Shown here one piece after another: positions 45,001 through 52,987 of a stretch of DNA of 64,000 nucleotides (positions are counted from its first letter, which is position 1; every line of letters begins with the position of its first letter). The notes under the pieces are model-generated. The model saw nothing but the letters and a program-made list of their open reading frames with translations. It was not told the origin of the DNA and searched no databases. Source of the stretch: Branchiostoma floridae (Eukaryota; Chordata; Leptocardii; Amphioxiformes; Branchiostomatidae); assembly GCF_000003815.2 (NCBI RefSeq), contig NW_023365750.1, forward strand, positions 159,311 through 223,310. Direction: 5' to 3'. A program made the translations under genes and the position numbers.

Positions 45001-48000
45001 CTTTAAATCACTTTTTTTTCTCATTTTTTCAAGGTTGGTCCCCAGACGACAGACGAGCAGCTCCACTGTATCTGTGACCACCTGACAGCCTTTGCTGGTT
45101 TTGTTGCGCCCAACCCGCTGGACTTGGGCAGTTCCTTCACCTTTGACCTGGACAGAAGTCTGATAGCCCTGGTGACCGTGTGCGTCGTCATGGCCTTGTA
45201 CATCTTGGCTGTCTTCATTGGGAGAAGCTTGGATGTTGATGATAAACGAAAGGTTTGAATATATCCGTTTCTTTCCGTAAATTGGTCATCCAATGGCAAG
45301 AGACATGACGTTGTTAAATTGAAAAAAATATATGTTACAGATGCGCGAAATTTAAATCTTGAAGGGAACTATTGATGTTTGATTCCGATATTTTGGCAAT
45401 TTGAATTCCAAACTGTCTACTATGCAAATAATACAGTATCATTTCCGATAATAGTCTAAAATGGACATTAGCACGAAAATGGTCATGTTAACCCGAATTT
45501 CTAGTCTGCGTAACGCAAACTCTGCTGCCCAGGCTTGTAACTTGCCCCTATCTAGCTAAGAGGACAATTGTATGTTGGGCGGGCCGTTATAAGCGAGATG
45601 TAATGAGGCTACTGAATCGTTACTTGTAATGAAATAATTTGTCATTGTGTTGATATACCTGTTGTAATGTTACAGCGTGAATACAGACGTCAGCGTAAGA
45701 GAGAGAACAGGGTCCAACAACATAGTGTATACAAGAATGTACCCCAGTCTACAACGGGAAGAAGTTTTTTATCAGAACACCTGTGGATATCTGCTGTGAA
45801 CCCCCCATCCAACCACTTCACCCGTGTGCAGAGGATATCCTGTTGTCTGTCCCTCCTCATGTCCTTCATGTTAGTCAACATCATGTTCTACCGGGGAGAC
45901 AGGAACTTCGTACCCAGGGTTACCGGAGGGAGGGTCCAGTTAGAACAACTGTTCAGCTGGGACACGGTAAGGTCTGAATAGGTTTCTTTCCAAATAGTCC
46001 AACGACATAGGCTAATACATAGCAGCAAGAATACTGTGCGAAATTGTCTCAATGTGCCAAATCTTACACATACTTGGTTGAATGTATTTTAAACAAATAT
46101 AGATGTGATGGCATATCTATACGTGTGGTGATATGGTATTTGGGGCCACTTTCAGGCAAAAATATATTTTCGAGCCTCTTTACTGAAAACAAATGACCTG
46201 AAGTGTCTCAAATTTAGTGCTTTCTTAGACAAATCTGCACACATCGCCTGATGCTTGCATGTATGCCTCTTGACAGAACGGAGATTCTGATAATATTGGC
46301 ATTATATTAGTAGATATCTGATGTTTAAACGAGATTTAGTCTTAACATTTTCAGTTTTATCTTGCAAAATATGATGATCAATAAGAGTTCCTAACATGTC
46401 TTTATTTTTCGAATATTTCAGTTCATCATCGGCCTGGAGAGTTCCCTGATCGCCTTACCAATCAACGTCATCGTCGTGGTGCTTTTCCGTTACGCCGGGC
46501 CACGTCACGACACGTCATCGTCAGCAAATGGGCTCAACCGGAAGGGCAAGGAAAACTTAGAAAAGTTTAAAAAAGAAGGAGGTATGCTTCATACTAGACA
46601 CTTCCCTTTCACCACTTTGACTCTTTGTAGCAGAAAGAAACGCACCGCATACTCAATGGATAAGATTGAACAAATCATGCAAGCTTCCATTACAGACGTA
46701 TTTTGTACTCAGGCCATATGTACTGCCACTGTTTTTCATTGGGTGGCAAGTAGCTGATTCTTTATCACCTGATTAGTTTCCGTAAATTTTCATATTGCAT
46801 TAATTCTAATCTGCAGCGAATGCGATGGACGGAGAGCACGATACATACTGCACCAGTTTAAAGTCCTTTTTGAACTACTTACTTTATCTCAGTGTTAGGG
46901 CCACTATGGAATCATGTCATTGCAAATAACAGTTACAAACATACTGCACTTTTCGTCTCATGCGTTTCAGCCCTGAAGAAATCCGAGGACAGACACGGCA
47001 TAGAGAAACATGGCGCGAAGGTTGCCGTGAGTGAGAAACCGTATCGCCCATTGTCCTGGTGGAGCGTTATCGTAGGTGAGAGCTACCGGCAATTTTAATT
47101 CAGGGGGGGGGCGGTTTCGGTCTGTGCGTTTGTTCTTCTTGTGTGCTGCTTACTCAAATCAATATTACAAACTGAAGGAATGTGAGAGAGTATAACTGGA
47201 GACTTAAAGCTTTAATAGGATGGCTGGTTTGGCACAGGTCAAAAGTTGGTGTTGCGGTTGGAGAGTTTCATTGATCACGCCTGAATGCAAAATAATAGAA
47301 TTGTCTTCCATCAGTGACTGTTTGAAGGGATCATTAACACGTACTTCCAATTTTCTTAATATGTCTTCACAATACATCTTGTTCACGGAATTAACGGAGT
47401 TTCTACTCAAGTTTTGGATCTAGTCTCATACTCCCTCGAGACTAGGTCACTCCGTGAACAATATGTACTTTGAAGACGTCGAACATTTGAAGGTACGTGT
47501 ACATGTCTTCAAAGTGTCACTCAATGAAGAATAGTTTATCAATTATCAATTAGTATCTCAGGTTTAAAGGGTGTGTACCCACTACATGGGAAGAAAAGAG
47601 TTATAATATTTGGCGTCTTTACTGTCCTGTACGGTAATGATTACGGTAGGTATCAGACCTGGCTCATGTAGTTACATGTAACATATCTAACATATTTCCC
47701 TACAGCCTGGTTCCTGGTTGCTGCCATAGTTACAGTATCCGGTGCCTTTACTGTCCTGTACGGTAATGATTACAGCAGGTCTCAGACCTGGATCATATAG
47801 TTATATGTAACATATCTAACATATTTCCCTACAGCCTGGTTCCTGGTTCCTGCCATAGTTATAGTATCCGGTGCCTTTACTATCCTGTACGGTAATGATT
47901 ACAGCAGGTCTCAGACCTGGATCATATAGTTATATGTAACATATCTAACATATTTCCCCTACAGCCTGGTTCCTGGTTCCTGCCATAGTTATAGTATCCG

Positions 48001-49933
48001 GTGCCTTTACTGTCCTGTACGGTAATGATTACGGCAGGGCCAAGTCTCAAGCCTGGCTCTTCGCCTTCCTCATCTCCTTCCTGACTGACTTCATCCTCCT
48101 CCAACCGGTCAAGATCATTCTGGTCATCATCTTCTTCAAGCTGGTTACCAAGGTCAGCTGATTTTTGACATAGCAATGTTTCAGGACGTTTTCTGTCTTA
48201 AGTAAAAAGAAAATTATCATGAATAAATTAAATGATTAATGCTGTCTACCTGAAAAACATTACTATTAAAGACTACTGCAGCCGCATATCCAGCTGTAGA
48301 TAGCAATTTAATTAATTATTGTTTTCATCATTAATTGGCATGATGTGTGTATGTAATATAATCTTTGGATAACAGTATTGTAATCAGGATACGCTACACT
48401 ACCGTCGCAAAGAAAAAAGAACATGACATAGGTAAAGTACATGTAGAATATATCCAAAATCTGATCTTTAATTATTGTGGTAAATATATGCGAAATTCTC
48501 TTCTTATTACTTGCTTTACTTTATATTCTAGACAATGTGATATTTGAAATTGAACTTCATACTTGTCTTATGTTTTTTTTTTTAATTGCAACATTACTGG
48601 AAAATTGGAGTGGGCTTTAAAGGTAACAGCTGATAGTTCTGTCAGAATAACCACGGTGGTCAAATATGGGCTCAAAACCTCCCATGTCTAGCCGAATTGG
48701 AACCTTGTTCCACGATATTCCATCTGACGTAATTCGAACCGAACCCGTGTTCTATTTGGGGTCATCTGCGGTCGTTGCCGGTAAACACTGCTCTCTGGCC
48801 TTTTTTGCCAAACTACCTTGAATCAGCCAAAAAAGATAGTTTTTCACTAATATAAACAATTTTCTGGACAGTACATCCATGCTATCACTTTGTTTGGGAC
48901 CTGTGATATTTAACGAAGCTACTGACGTTTGTGTTAGTGACCTTGAATATTGTAAGTGTTGTTTACACCGGTATCAATTACACCCTCCCGCTATCCGTGC
49001 GGCAGGACATGCGTGCAAACTTCGTTTAAGATCGCGACCAAGAAGAGTCCAAATTATCTCGTTGACGGCTCAAAATGACCGCCATGATTTTCCCGAGATT
49101 TCTGTTTTTGGGATTTTTAGAAAATGCCTTCGATTTTGAATTATCGGTAAATTAAGTGCGAAAAATGCCATTTTTACGCATATTTTCGACTGTAACTTTG
49201 CTTAGAATCAAAAATTAAAAAATCCCAAAAACAGAATGTTTTATTTTCCTCATAGATGACGAAAAATATAAAAAAACGAGAATTTTCGATGATACATGAG
49301 GCCTATCTTATCAAGAGTTTGGTCAAATTAAAGGCCTTCCTGAAAACAGAAAATGATCGTCTTTTTAAGTAACCTCGAAACAAAACAGCTATCTAAATTC
49401 AAACGACAACATTCAATGTATGTAAAATTGCTAATTTAATCTAATTTCGAAAACATTTTCCTTGTCAAAACATTTTGTTTATTTTCAAATATTTTACGGG
49501 TAGTCAAAAGTAGGCCTCCAGTAACCCGATATTCTATCGAACGCGCACAGCAACGGGAAAGAATACCCTAGCAACCGACCGCCGTGAACAGTTTAACATA
49601 AAAACGTCAGATAAACAAATCTATTATAAGACCTTCTAAATCCAGCTAATGCAGGACAACTAAGACTCAAAATCTTTACTCTTCCCATTGCTGTAGCGCA
49701 CACAAGACAGGGAGGCGTCTCAGCGATCCGGCACCGGAAGTGACGTCTACTACTCCTATCCCATGGAACCCTTGCCCGTGCCTCCGCCTCCGGTCCAACC
49801 TAGCGGCCATTACCAGGAGCTGAGGCCAGCGGTGTACCAGAGTCTACAAAGACACCAGCGTACAGTACCCCAACCCCTGAACTCCACTAGAGATAGAAGC
49901 GCCTTCACTATCTCGCATAATTTTTTTACGTAG
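26959..49933 (+). CDS. Copy C: vWA-EGF-CCP4-EGF-REJ-GPS-5TM-tail chimeric receptor (spliced)
   Basis: Signal (26959), linker (27463), vWA (27899), EGF (28843) and four CCP exons (29343, 29755, 31370, 32329) match the family. From 36418 the exons encode a polycystin-1/REJ-type module: EGF start DLDEC, REJ, GAIN/GPS, then five helices to 48152. The family tail exon closes at 49697-49933. The phase chain is unbroken from CCP 4 (phase 1) through the module to KLVTK (phase 0), which joins the phase-0 tail exon. The module has no visible ATG or signal exon of its own, supporting one gene. Absent are a PLAT domain between helices 1 and 2 and polycystin helices 6-11. Five helices put the tail in the cytosol, as in copy B. 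The alternative is a separate polycystin-like gene lying within the array. Confidence 0.55.
27463..27489 (+). CDS. Copy C, linker exon
   Basis: 27 nt, VFCQIPPPL, acceptor TTACAG, donor GTGAGT, phase 1-1. Confidence 0.7.
   Translation, partial: FSARFHLH
27899..28474 (+). CDS. Copy C, von Willebrand A domain exon
   Basis: 192 codons, one vWA domain with a complete MIDAS set: DSSES, the threonine of GHTFTGLG, and LTDD. GITVFVVAVG core strand. Donor GTGAGT, phase 1-1. The C-terminal segment (EDYDFLVDDEHP) is more acidic than in B. Confidence 0.95.
28843..28956 (+). CDS. Copy C, EGF exon after vWA
   Basis: 38 residues with six cysteines: SRPCDPQCHADATC, YTCMC and [11 protein letters not shown]. 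Donor GTTCGT, phase 1-1. Homologous to 57990-58106. Confidence 0.85.
29343..29519 (+). CDS. Copy C, CCP exon 1
   Basis: ARQCSALTAPTNGVLSPLGP type with CNSGYDLDG core and VGTCR ending, phase 1-1. Confidence 0.88.
29755..29943 (+). CDS. Copy C, CCP exon 2, donor shifted 12 nt
   Basis: [18 protein letters not shown] type. The usual donor position reads GCCAGACG instead of GTAAGACG. A perfect GTAAGT begins exactly 12 nt later (29944) and keeps phase 1, adding four residues after the last cysteine (CTRQTT). Confidence 0.75.
30122..30160 (+). pseudogene. Relic CCP exon, copy C, left part
   Basis: CTGTGACACAATGACCTACG resembles the relics of copy B. The remainder appears at about 31175-31240, so a roughly 1-kb insertion splits it. 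Confidence 0.45.
30161..31170. mobile_element. Inserted sequence within the relic CCP
   Basis: About 1 kb rich in TACG/CGTA words, with weakly inverted ends (CCTATGTCGAC / CTATACGTAGG). It contains no recognisable transposase. The boundaries are inferred from the split relic. Confidence 0.35.
31370..31546 (+). CDS. Copy C, CCP exon 3
   Basis: ARPCQPLTAPTNGVLSPLAP type, phase 1-1. Confidence 0.88.
31744..31775. repeat. Perfect hairpin
   Basis: GCATTTTGCCGC and GCGGCAAAATGC pair across a CTTA loop. It may be the end of a further repeat; no function assigned. Confidence 0.6.
32329..32505 (+). CDS. Copy C, CCP exon 4
   Basis: GQCPDLTHPANGALSPPRP type with CNTGYILNG core. Donor GTAAAG, phase 1-1. 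Last CCP before the polycystin-type module. Confidence 0.88.
33654..33837. repeat. 92-bp tandem duplication
   Basis: Two adjacent units beginning CCGCCGGCTATCAATC, differing at one position (GCTGTG/GCCGTG). Confidence 0.9.
34090..35330. repeat. Direct repeat of about 0.6-0.7 kb, diverged
   Basis: 34090-34730 and 34840-35330 share ordered blocks such as GAAGAGAA..AAGTGACTGCT and AATAGTCTAAAATGC. Short open frames here lie in repeats and are not genes. Confidence 0.65.
35345..35890. repeat. 163-bp tandem repeat, about four units
   Basis: TACCAGGGTACAGG recurs near 35359, 35522, 35684 and 35848. Each unit holds GTCCTTTTTTGGTCAAAAAT. Overlapping open frames reflect the repeat period. Confidence 0.85.
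36418..36972 (+). CDS. Copy C, EGF-start and REJ exon 1
   Basis: 185 codons. Opens with a calcium-binding-EGF-like start (DLDEC...CPQGSTC), then a REJ-type region: VQYKWEC, then SPLVAGILGGARRQVG and LSSDPDGIISRSADLDYRWSC. Acceptor TTTCAG, donor GTAAGT, phase 1-1, so it can accept splicing from CCP exon 4. The upstream frame has no ATG. Confidence 0.8.
36973..37496 (+). other. Intron with decayed dispersed repeat
   Basis: The tract ATTCAAACCCAGAAACTCTG through TTACATCACTTTGCTGCTA resembles the eroded end of a dispersed repeat. No exon. Confidence 0.35.
37497..37677 (+). CDS. Copy C, REJ exon 2
   Basis: NGVCLALNGGVDGLLTVN, then FTVKVSAPNRTSAF. Acceptor TTTTCAG chosen because it keeps phase 1; the AG at 37480 would not. 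Donor GTAAGC, phase 1-2. Confidence 0.75.
37917..38148 (+). CDS. Copy C, REJ exon 3
   Basis: CDTSYGTCGPKINSGERL, then YRYNWTLVQTRG and YVTFRAEVFDP, a PKD/REJ-like beta-sandwich pattern. Phase 2-0. Confidence 0.75.
38494..38656 (+). CDS. Copy C, REJ exon 4
   Basis: QQGQYIVTSTVTDSNTW, then CTVHSLGNPAGFFEIACQG. The acceptor is AAGCAG, a NAGNAG site that could include or omit one glutamine. Donor GTATTT, phase 0-1. Confidence 0.7.
38898..39016 (+). CDS. Copy C, REJ exon 5
   Basis: GFSDPDLPLRYDFEYTAAD, then HLLYSGP. Acceptor ACTAG, donor GTAAGT, phase 1-0. The SDPD..L.Y.FEY pattern is typical of REJ repeats. Confidence 0.75.
39269..40238. mobile_element. TTAA-flanked piggyBac-like MITE, copy 1
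   Basis: TTAA at both edges (39269-39272, 40235-40238). Ends CCCTCAAGCACCC / GGGTGTTTGAGGG, with palindromic GGGGTCCAAACGGACCCC near each end. No transposase. Related to 60049-61000. Confidence 0.75.
40443..40565 (+). CDS. Copy C, REJ exon 6
   Basis: 41 codons: LPTGDPDENYELEIFIRV, then TDALGAFSVTRATAN. Phase 0-0, donor GTGAGA. Confidence 0.75.
40904..41065 (+). CDS. Copy C, post-REJ exon with GC donor
   Basis: 54 codons, VRPPENIEELVEAVLDD, then DVDNTKATYTN. The only phase-keeping end is AAC|GCAAGG, a GC donor; reading on hits TAA. The next exon continues ARDRMVQILEQV. Phase 0-0. Confidence 0.65.
41390..41515 (+). CDS. Copy C, GAIN-region helical exon
   Basis: ARDRMVQILEQVQVQ, then VSGTLAHVTNTPEELSDESQ, which fits the helical part upstream of polycystin GAIN domains. 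Phase 0-0. Confidence 0.75.
41884..41989 (+). CDS. Copy C, GAIN helical exon 2
   Basis: VRAADTLKTLGEVLTTEASE, then LEGVAAHLFTG. Acceptor GTTAG, donor GTAATA, phase 0-1. Confidence 0.75.
42176..42267 (+). CDS. Copy C, GAIN exon 3
   Basis: AINILDASSQSVDRG, then KLTNKTTDFQK. Acceptor TTCCAG, donor GTGACA, phase 1-0. Confidence 0.75.
42426..42674 (+). CDS. Copy C, GAIN exon 4
   Basis: 83 codons, NEQAVTTVFETIDELSF, then KAYFEIPENITSKLC. Phase 0-0. The pattern of a helical repeat then beta strands matches the GAIN region of polycystin-1 relatives. Confidence 0.8.
43033..43248 (+). CDS. Copy C, GAIN exon 5
   Basis: 72 codons, TYFAPRNPFEYGNNAEDV, then ILGLSVLGERQKVLVSN and EYINPISPEKPI. Phase 0-0. 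Confidence 0.8.
43597..43825 (+). CDS. Copy C, GAIN exon 6
   Basis: GVAFYIRVVPDVNVTLRAYL, then PHTWFVNQEAL and SEREVWTIG. Phase 0-1. Confidence 0.8.
44361..44497 (+). CDS. Copy C, GPS exon, first half
   Basis: YTMRITASKCLFFDES, then LWTDRGCE, which supplies the W..RGC part of the GPS motif. Phase 1-0. Confidence 0.85.
45034..45252 (+). CDS. Copy C, GPS second half and helix 1
   Basis: LHCICDHLTAFAGF completes the GPS, with HL|T as the expected autoproteolysis point. The first membrane helix follows (SLIALVTVCVVMALYILAV), then GRSLDVDDKRK. Phase 0-0. Confidence 0.92.
45253..45675 (+). other. Intron where a PLAT domain would be expected
   Basis: Polycystin-1 relatives encode PLAT between helices 1 and 2. 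This 423-bp intron shows no open stretch resembling it. Confidence 0.6.
45676..45966 (+). CDS. Copy C, basic linker and helix 2
   Basis: 97 codons: REYRRQRKREN, then LSEHLWISAV and FTRVQRISCCLSLLMSFML, a strong polycystin-1 signature (FTRVQR.SCCL). Phase 0-0. Confidence 0.9.
46422..46581 (+). CDS. Copy C, helix 3
   Basis: FIIGLESSLIALPINVIVVV, then LFRYAGPRHD and a basic loop, matching the IG.ES.LI..PIN motif of polycystin-1. Phase 0-1. Confidence 0.9.
46971..47075 (+). CDS. Copy C, loop and start of helix 4
   Basis: ALKKSEDRHGIEKHG, then RPLSWWSVIV. Phase 1-1; continues in the next exon as AWFLV. Confidence 0.8.
47606..47964 (+). repeat. Tandem ~130-bp duplication of the helix-4 exon start
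   Basis: Units begin with acceptor plus CCTGGTTCCTGGTT at 47706 and 47835 and again at the true exon 47965; a partial unit precedes from 47606. The upstream units contain GTAATG after CTGTACG and run into TAG if read through. Confidence 0.85.
47965..48152 (+). CDS. Copy C, helices 4 and 5
   Basis: AWFLVPAIVIVSGAFTVLYG, then WLFAFLISFLTDFILLQPVK and IILVIIFFKLVTK, the ISFL..F.LQP.K pattern of polycystins. Donor GTCAGC, phase 1-0. Polycystin helices 6-11 are not found downstream. Confidence 0.88.
48376..48431 (+). pseudogene. Remnant of the family transmembrane exon end
   Basis: CGTCGCAAAGAAAAAAG...CATAG|GTAAAG matches the CCRKEKNKEHNI end of the copy B membrane exon, but about 4 nt are missing. 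Spliced from phase 0 it stops at TGA (48424-48426). The hydrophobic helix itself is gone. Confidence 0.6.
48652..49586 (-). mobile_element. CACGG-ended DNA transposon, copy 2
   Basis: 935 bp, inverted relative to 5600-6532, flanked by AAC (48649-48651 and 49587-49589). Sits in the intron before the copy C tail exon. Confidence 0.7.
49697..49933 (+). CDS. Copy C, cytoplasmic-tail exon, phase 0
   Basis: 79 codons: RTQDREASQRSG, then DVYYSYP, a proline-rich PLPVPPPPVQP, YQEL and YQSL, ending at TAG. The EAVYEDV start of A and B is replaced and the exon now begins in phase 0, compatible with the phase-0 donor at 48153. Confidence 0.75.
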   Translation, partial: RTQDREASQRSGTGSDVYYSYPMEPLPVPPPPVQPSGHYQELRPAVYQSLQRHQRTVPQPLNSTRDRSAFTISHNFFT

Positions 49934-52737
49934 ATGCTAAAAGACAATGGTGTCAACAGACAGTAATGTTACCCTATCGCTTCAGGATGATAACATATAG
50001 TAGCCTTAGGAAGAATGGTCAACGTTTATATCATTATGTATTGTGTTAATCTACATCAATAGATTTTACGTATAAGCAGCTATTGTGCGTACAAATGTAT
50101 ATTATCCATAATACATGACGAAATCATGCCTATTTTAGACAAAAAACAGATTAACGTATTTCTCCCTCTTTTTTTTTGCTCTCTCTATCTATCCCACTCT
50201 CTATCAAACACACACGAAATGACAATCATACTTCTTTTAATATAAGAGTTACATTTGTCAAGTACAAGAAAGTTATGACTAGTATCTCTACAATGTAAAA
50301 CTATTGCACATGTAGATTCTAGTGATAAAAAGTACATGTGTCCCCTATCACATGGTAATGATAATGATACAATTTTCAAGCAAAGGAAGTTAAGACTAGT
50401 GTTTCTACGATCAGAGGTAATGCACATGGTTAATCCATGTCTTCATCCTTTCAGATCTTTACGTCTACAATATATACAATTGTTATATATACATGGTTTT
50501 CATGATTGCCATTGACTAATGGTTACAAATAAAAAAACTTATGATTTACAGTCAATATATATTTTCATAACAATGGATAGTACAGTAACTAGAGACGTAA
50601 GGGGCATTTGTTATAGCATCGTTAATTCTTTTGAGAGAATAGTTTTGAGGAAAATACAAGTGGTGAATATTTCAATATTTGTGATAGTATCTTAACATAC
50701 ACACCAATGTGCATTCCTAATATCCACATTTATATCATCTACTGCTAAGATAAAAATGAGTGCCGATAAAGGACATCCCTGGCAGATATCTTTGTTGGGA
50801 GGAAAGGCTTCAGACATCCAGCCTTAATTGATAATATTACTGCTGATGCATTGCATGGCATGGATAAAGACAAGGACAAAGTCATTTGCTTACACATGCA
50901 TTTACTATTAATAGATTGATAGGGTAAGTTTTGAGTTTCTGCGTAATCAATAACGTATCTAATCAAGCGCACATAATTATCCAACAAATCTTCCTTTGAT
51001 ATATTCAGTTTGATCATTGTCAGTCAACTTTTGTAGTACTTTTTCAGTCTGTTTGCATATCTATGGGCACATAAGTTGGGTAATAAAAGCGTGTATATGA
51101 AGTCAATATATATAGTAGTTGCATTTTTTCATACGGAGTTGAACGCACAACACTCACCTCCTCACGCATGTTAATCATTTTGTAAAGGTTTTTGGTACGT
51201 TTGGTCCCTAATCTCTTGTCCCATTTCGGCACGCCACACCATATTTTCCCGTCGCTGCAGCTCGGCGCCGCCATTTTGAATAAGCCGCGTAACTTTGTCA
51301 CGTGATCTAGGCAGTGGTGGGCCGTTTTGCATGAAAAGGTTCCGTGTCTCATAAGATTTCACGTACTGGTTTGTGCAAACAGCAAATTGTAACCTTCAGA
51401 TGCTTAGGCACCCTTGAATGTAAGGCCCCCGCTCAACTAGACGATAATTATGCTGCACGTCACTGTACTCTTAAACACACAAAGCGTGTAAGATTCGTTG
51501 ACAGCTCTGTACAATAGCTCTGTCGTCTGCGGTCGCCGCCAAAGAGAAGTTTTGAACGGTTGCATTGACTGCCTAAAGGTATTGTCAGCGGTCATGTGAC
51601 TTGTGAAACAAGACGTGTTCATAGTCTATCACTGGGGTCTAATTTTACGATTCAAACCATGCATATTATATATTTAACATCAGAACAACATGTTGCTAGT
51701 TGATTTTTTAAAAGATAAAAAAAAATCTTTGTACGGTAAAGGGTAGAAAGGCTGTTACTTTGTTGTTGTGTCTTAGACTGGAAACAAAATGAATCACGTA
51801 CCAGGTGATGACCTGTATTCATGTTTGTTGAACACGGCGCCTGCGGGATATTCTCATGAGGCCGAGTTAAAGATATATATTGGATGACAGCTCTATATTT
51901 GACCCACATGGGAACAAGATCAACACATTGAAAATTGTGATGGATTGATGGTTGCGGTAGGCATACAGAAACAATTGTGGAAGGTGACCAAACGCACTCA
52001 CTATCTAAGCAATGAATGCGTCGTGCCGAAAATCTGATACTCATACATACAGACATACACATCCATACATACAAACACACACACACACACGCACACACAC
52101 ACCTACATGCAAAATACACACACACACACCAAATACCTACGTATACACCTTCTCATAAATATATCGGTGTAACTTGTTTGTATGTGTGTGTGTGTGAGCT
52201 TTTATGCGTGTATATGTGTGTCTGATTTTGTGCGTGTGTGTGTAATTGATATGTATGTGTGTTTGTTCAAACGCAACTTACGCCCCCCCTCCCCCCTGCA
52301 CACAAACACACATACGAGCTTCACATGTCTTTTATCGGATCAGTAAATCAGTGAAAATTTTTTAACTTTAAAAACATTTGAACAGTAATTTCACTGTTGT
52401 ACAGAAAACAAAAAAAAATGAATAAATGTTCAATGTAAACAAAGTGCGTTCACCTTTGAACTTTGTCTCCGAGTGATGTTGTCGGAAGTCCTGTAAAATG
52501 TTTTAGTTTTCCCCAAGAGATGCATGCGTGTTGAATTGACGTCCGTCCCAAATGACTGCATTTTGACATTGCTATTGCTGGTGTGAGGACGTCAGAATAA
52601 ATTTGAAAATATGAAACATATAAACACAAACAATTTAAATAGTCAGATGACCCTGAAGATGCTCGGGGCGTATGCCGATTCAGTACGAAGTTATGTGACC
52701 CAACGACCTTCAGATTTAAGCACATCATTCAGCCAGG
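49934..52737. other. Downstream flank of copy C and upstream flank of copy D
   Basis: 50540-50610 matches the region after copy B; 51050-52737 matches the upstream flanks of B and C. Microsatellites near 52070-52200. No gene. Confidence 0.55.
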
Positions 52738-52747
52738 TATTTAAAGG
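52738..52747 (+). promoter_or_regulatory. TATA-like box, copy D
   Basis: TATTTAAAGG 195 bp before the ATG, same conserved block as in B. Confidence 0.5.
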
Positions 52748-52932
52748 TTACACAAGGAAACGGCGCGCGTTCACATGCGGATTTGTCTGTTCACTACACC
52801 TGAAGAAGACTTTGATCTTGCGTGATTTTACGTCTGGAGATACGGCCTACCTTTCCAGTTGGACATCTTTTACGTTGTGAGAGTATTTTTTACAAAAAAG
52901 ATCTTAATGGTGTTCTCTTGAACAACTTTACA

Positions 52933-52987
52933 ATGAAGTTTGCCCTGGGGATAGTTGGCGTACTCATGGTGGCTAATTTTAGCCTGG
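52933..52987 (+). CDS. Copy D, signal-peptide exon
   Basis: Begins [18 protein letters not shown]. Donor GTAAGT, phase 1. Confidence 0.85.
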
